DNA of 16,220 nucleotides from Nitrospirae bacterium UBA4572 (lineage in GTDB: Bacteria; Nitrospirota; Leptospirillia; Leptospirillales; Leptospirillaceae): the NCBI GenBank assembly GCA_002387725.1, contig DGKK01000072.1, positions 30,751 to 46,970 of the forward strand, read 5' to 3'. A model generated the notes under the pieces. The model was not told the origin of the DNA. It saw only the letters and a program-made list of their open reading frames with translations, and made no database searches. Positions 14,594 through 16,220 of the stretch are shown here, piece after piece. Each line of letters begins with the position of its first letter. The stretch's first letter is position 1. The position numbers were made by a program, and so were the translations under genes.

Positions 14594-16171
14594 TTAACCT
14601 CTGGGGATCTTCCGGACATCCGAGAGGTTATCCATCCCCATGGCATTGTGCCAGTAGCCTTTAATATCAGGAGGAACAAGGAGATTCGTCACCCCCTGGG
14701 AGAGGGGGATGGCCACGACCCCCCGGCGCAGAAGGATCTTTTGTGCCTCGTCGTAGAGGACCGCCTTTTCCGAATCGTTGGCCTGCATGGCCCGGTCAAG
14801 GAGACGATCGAAGGCGGGATCGGACCACCCGGTCCGATTGTTGCCAGAGCCGCTTCTCATCAGGGAAAGAAAGGTCATGGCATCGGGATAGTCGGCAATC
14901 CATCCGGACTGGTAGAAGGCTGGCGTATGGGAGTCGAGGCCGGCAAGATAGGCCTTCCATTCCATGGAACGAAGCGAGATGGAGACCCCCAGAACATCCT
15001 TGAAGTTCTGCTGCATGTAGGACGCCATGATGCGGCTCTGCGTCCCTTCGGGGAAGACCAGCGTCACCTTCGGAAATCCGCGTCCTTGAGGAAACCCTCC
15101 GGCGGCAAGCTCCCGGCGGGCCCCTTCCGGATCGTAGGGATAGGCGGCATCCGGATCGTAGCCCGGGAGTCCCCGGGGAATGAAGGAGGAGAGGGAAGGA
15201 AGTGCCGAGAGAAAGATCTTCTCGAGACGCACCCGGTCGACAGCCATGGCAAAGGCTCGCCGCACATGGACGTTGTCGAATGGGGCGCGATTGATGTTCA
15301 TGCTGTAATAAATCGTCGACAGTTGGGGGATCCGCTGCAGGAGGGGGCTGTTTTTGTATTTTCCGATATAGAAGGACGGGATCCCTTCAATATCGAGACG
15401 ATGTTGCTCGAAAAGGGTCAATTGAGTGACCGGTTCGGGAATGACCAGGAAGACAATCCGGGAAATTCGTGGGGGGACGGAGGAGTCGGGGAGACGGCGC
15501 ACCAGCTCCAGATAGGCATCATGGTGCCAGGAAAGAAGGGAAAAGGGACCGTTTCCCACAAGACGGCCAGGATCGCTCCAGTGGTCGGGATCGGCCCGGA
15601 TCAGATCAAGCCGTACCGGATCGGTGATGGCATTGGTCAGGAGAGAGGGAAATGATCGCATGGGGTGGGAGAGAGTGACTTGCAGCGTGCGGGGTCCCAG
15701 GACCTTGACCCCGACGGCCGAGTCCGGACATTGTCCCGAGGCATAGCACTGGGCATTTTGAATGTCGAAGAGGTAATAGGCATAGGGAGAGGCCGTCGAC
15801 GGAGCGAGAAGGCGCAGGAAGGAATCCCGATAGTGCGATGCCAGGACGGGGGTTCCGTCGCTCCAGCGCGCCGAGGGCCGGATATGGAAAAGGAAGACGG
15901 TGGCCGTGGAGTCGGAGCTCCAATGGTCGGCATCTCCGGGAACCACGCGTTGATCCCGGTCGAAGCGGGTCAGCCCCTGCATGAGGTTCGTAATGACCTC
16001 AAAGGAATTCCCGTCGGTGGCCTTGTTCCAGTCGAGGGTGGCCGGGTCGTCGGGAAGGGCAAGAACGAGATCGTGGAGATTTCCGCGGGTGACGGGATGA
16101 AAATGGGGAGAGCAGGCAAGAAGGGATGAAAGAAGAAGGGCAAGGCTGAAAATTCGCAGATAGGGCCCCAC
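14594..16171 (-). CDS. Periplasmic peptide-binding lipoprotein of an ABC importer (SBP_bac_5 / OppA-DppA type)
   Basis: The start is placed at GTG 16171 because GGAAGG lies about 6 bases upstream and the signal peptide begins there; an open frame continues to the window edge without a site. Residues 1-19 form the signal sequence with lipobox LLAC and lipid-anchor Cys20. The mature protein of about 505 residues follows the family order: DDPATLDWNKATDGNSFEVITNLMQGL at the N-terminus (start residues near 40), FHIRPSARWSDGTPVLASHY, GNGPFSLLSWHHD, STIYYSMNINRAPFDNVHVRRAFAMAVDR (the family hallmark) and YQSGWIADYPDAMTFL. Such proteins capture peptides or similar ligands in the periplasm and deliver them to inner-membrane permeases. 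No permease or ATPase gene is visible downstream, so it may serve a system elsewhere or be an orphan. Ligand unknown. Confidence 0.88.
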   Translation of the reverse strand: MGPYLRIFSLALLLSSLLACSPHFHPVTRGNLHDLVLALPDDPATLDWNKATDGNSFEVITNLMQGLTRFDRDQRVVPGDADHWSSDSTATVFLFHIRPSARWSDGTPVLASHYRDSFLRLLAPSTASPYAYYLFDIQNAQCYASGQCPDSAVGVKVLGPRTLQVTLSHPMRSFPSLLTNAITDPVRLDLIRADPDHWSDPGRLVGNGPFSLLSWHHDAYLELVRRLPDSSVPPRISRIVFLVIPEPVTQLTLFEQHRLDIEGIPSFYIGKYKNSPLLQRIPQLSTIYYSMNINRAPFDNVHVRRAFAMAVDRVRLEKIFLSALPSLSSFIPRGLPGYDPDAAYPYDPEGARRELAAGGFPQGRGFPKVTLVFPEGTQSRIMASYMQQNFKDVLGVSISLRSMEWKAYLAGLDSHTPAFYQSGWIADYPDAMTFLSLMRSGSGNNRTGWSDPAFDRLLDRAMQANDSEKAVLYDEAQKILLRRGVVAIPLSQGVTNLLVPPDIKGYWHNAMGMDNLSDVRKIPRG

Positions 16172-16220
16172 TGTCGTCCTTCCGCTCGGACCAACGATTA
16201 AAAAAAACCCCTCGGACAAA

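Overview
The window is a GC-rich bacterial chromosome segment with tightly packed genes, clear AAGGAG-type ribosome binding sites and occasional GTG and TTG starts. Three things together (a GT20 compatible-solute synthase, a cluster of outer-envelope lipoproteins and a large cyclic-di-GMP signalling protein) would suit a Gram-negative environmental bacterium. My best guess is a Leptospirillum-like member of the Nitrospirota, but this rests on general resemblance only. No rRNA, tRNA, CRISPR array, insertion sequence or phage gene was seen.

Layout. (1) Bases 1-194 hold the 5' end of a 6-phosphogluconate dehydrogenase gene on the minus strand. It diverges from a two-gene plus-strand unit (457-3312): a 12-TM-type MFS exporter and a trehalose-6-phosphate synthase-family glycosyltransferase. 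(2) Bases 3349-6605 form a minus-strand unit with its own predicted promoter and a strong terminator. It encodes three exported proteins that appear to share an LPP20-like fold; the middle one carries an extra C-terminal PEGA-like domain. (3) A small unknown gene (6640-6900, minus) and an AT-richer intergenic region follow. (4) Bases 7289-11211 hold a 1104-residue multidomain regulator (PAS-PAS-GGDEF-globin-like-GAF-EAL-CZB-like). Its stop codon overlaps the start of a SAM-dependent methyltransferase gene. (5) A 649-base gap contains a promoter followed closely by an intrinsic terminator, which could be a small RNA or an attenuator. Then comes a NYN-domain nuclease-like gene (11861-12784). (6) On the minus strand, converging on it, are a membrane-anchored NERD-domain protein with a C-terminal zinc-ribbon-like region (12810-14456) and, upstream, an orphan peptide-binding lipoprotein of an ABC importer (14594-16171).

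How the genes may work together. The gnd-like gene and the GT20 synthase both draw on the glucose-6-phosphate pool. The GGDEF/EAL protein has the parts needed to make and break c-di-GMP, and appears to read PAS ligands, a haem or haem-like globin signal and possibly zinc. The LPP20 triad probably acts as an envelope complex, by loose analogy with flagellar or outer-membrane lipoprotein clusters. The most unusual items are the double-sensor c-di-GMP protein, the LPP20 triad, the short promoter-terminator unit at 11471-11567, and the terminator-like hairpin just ahead of the NERD gene.
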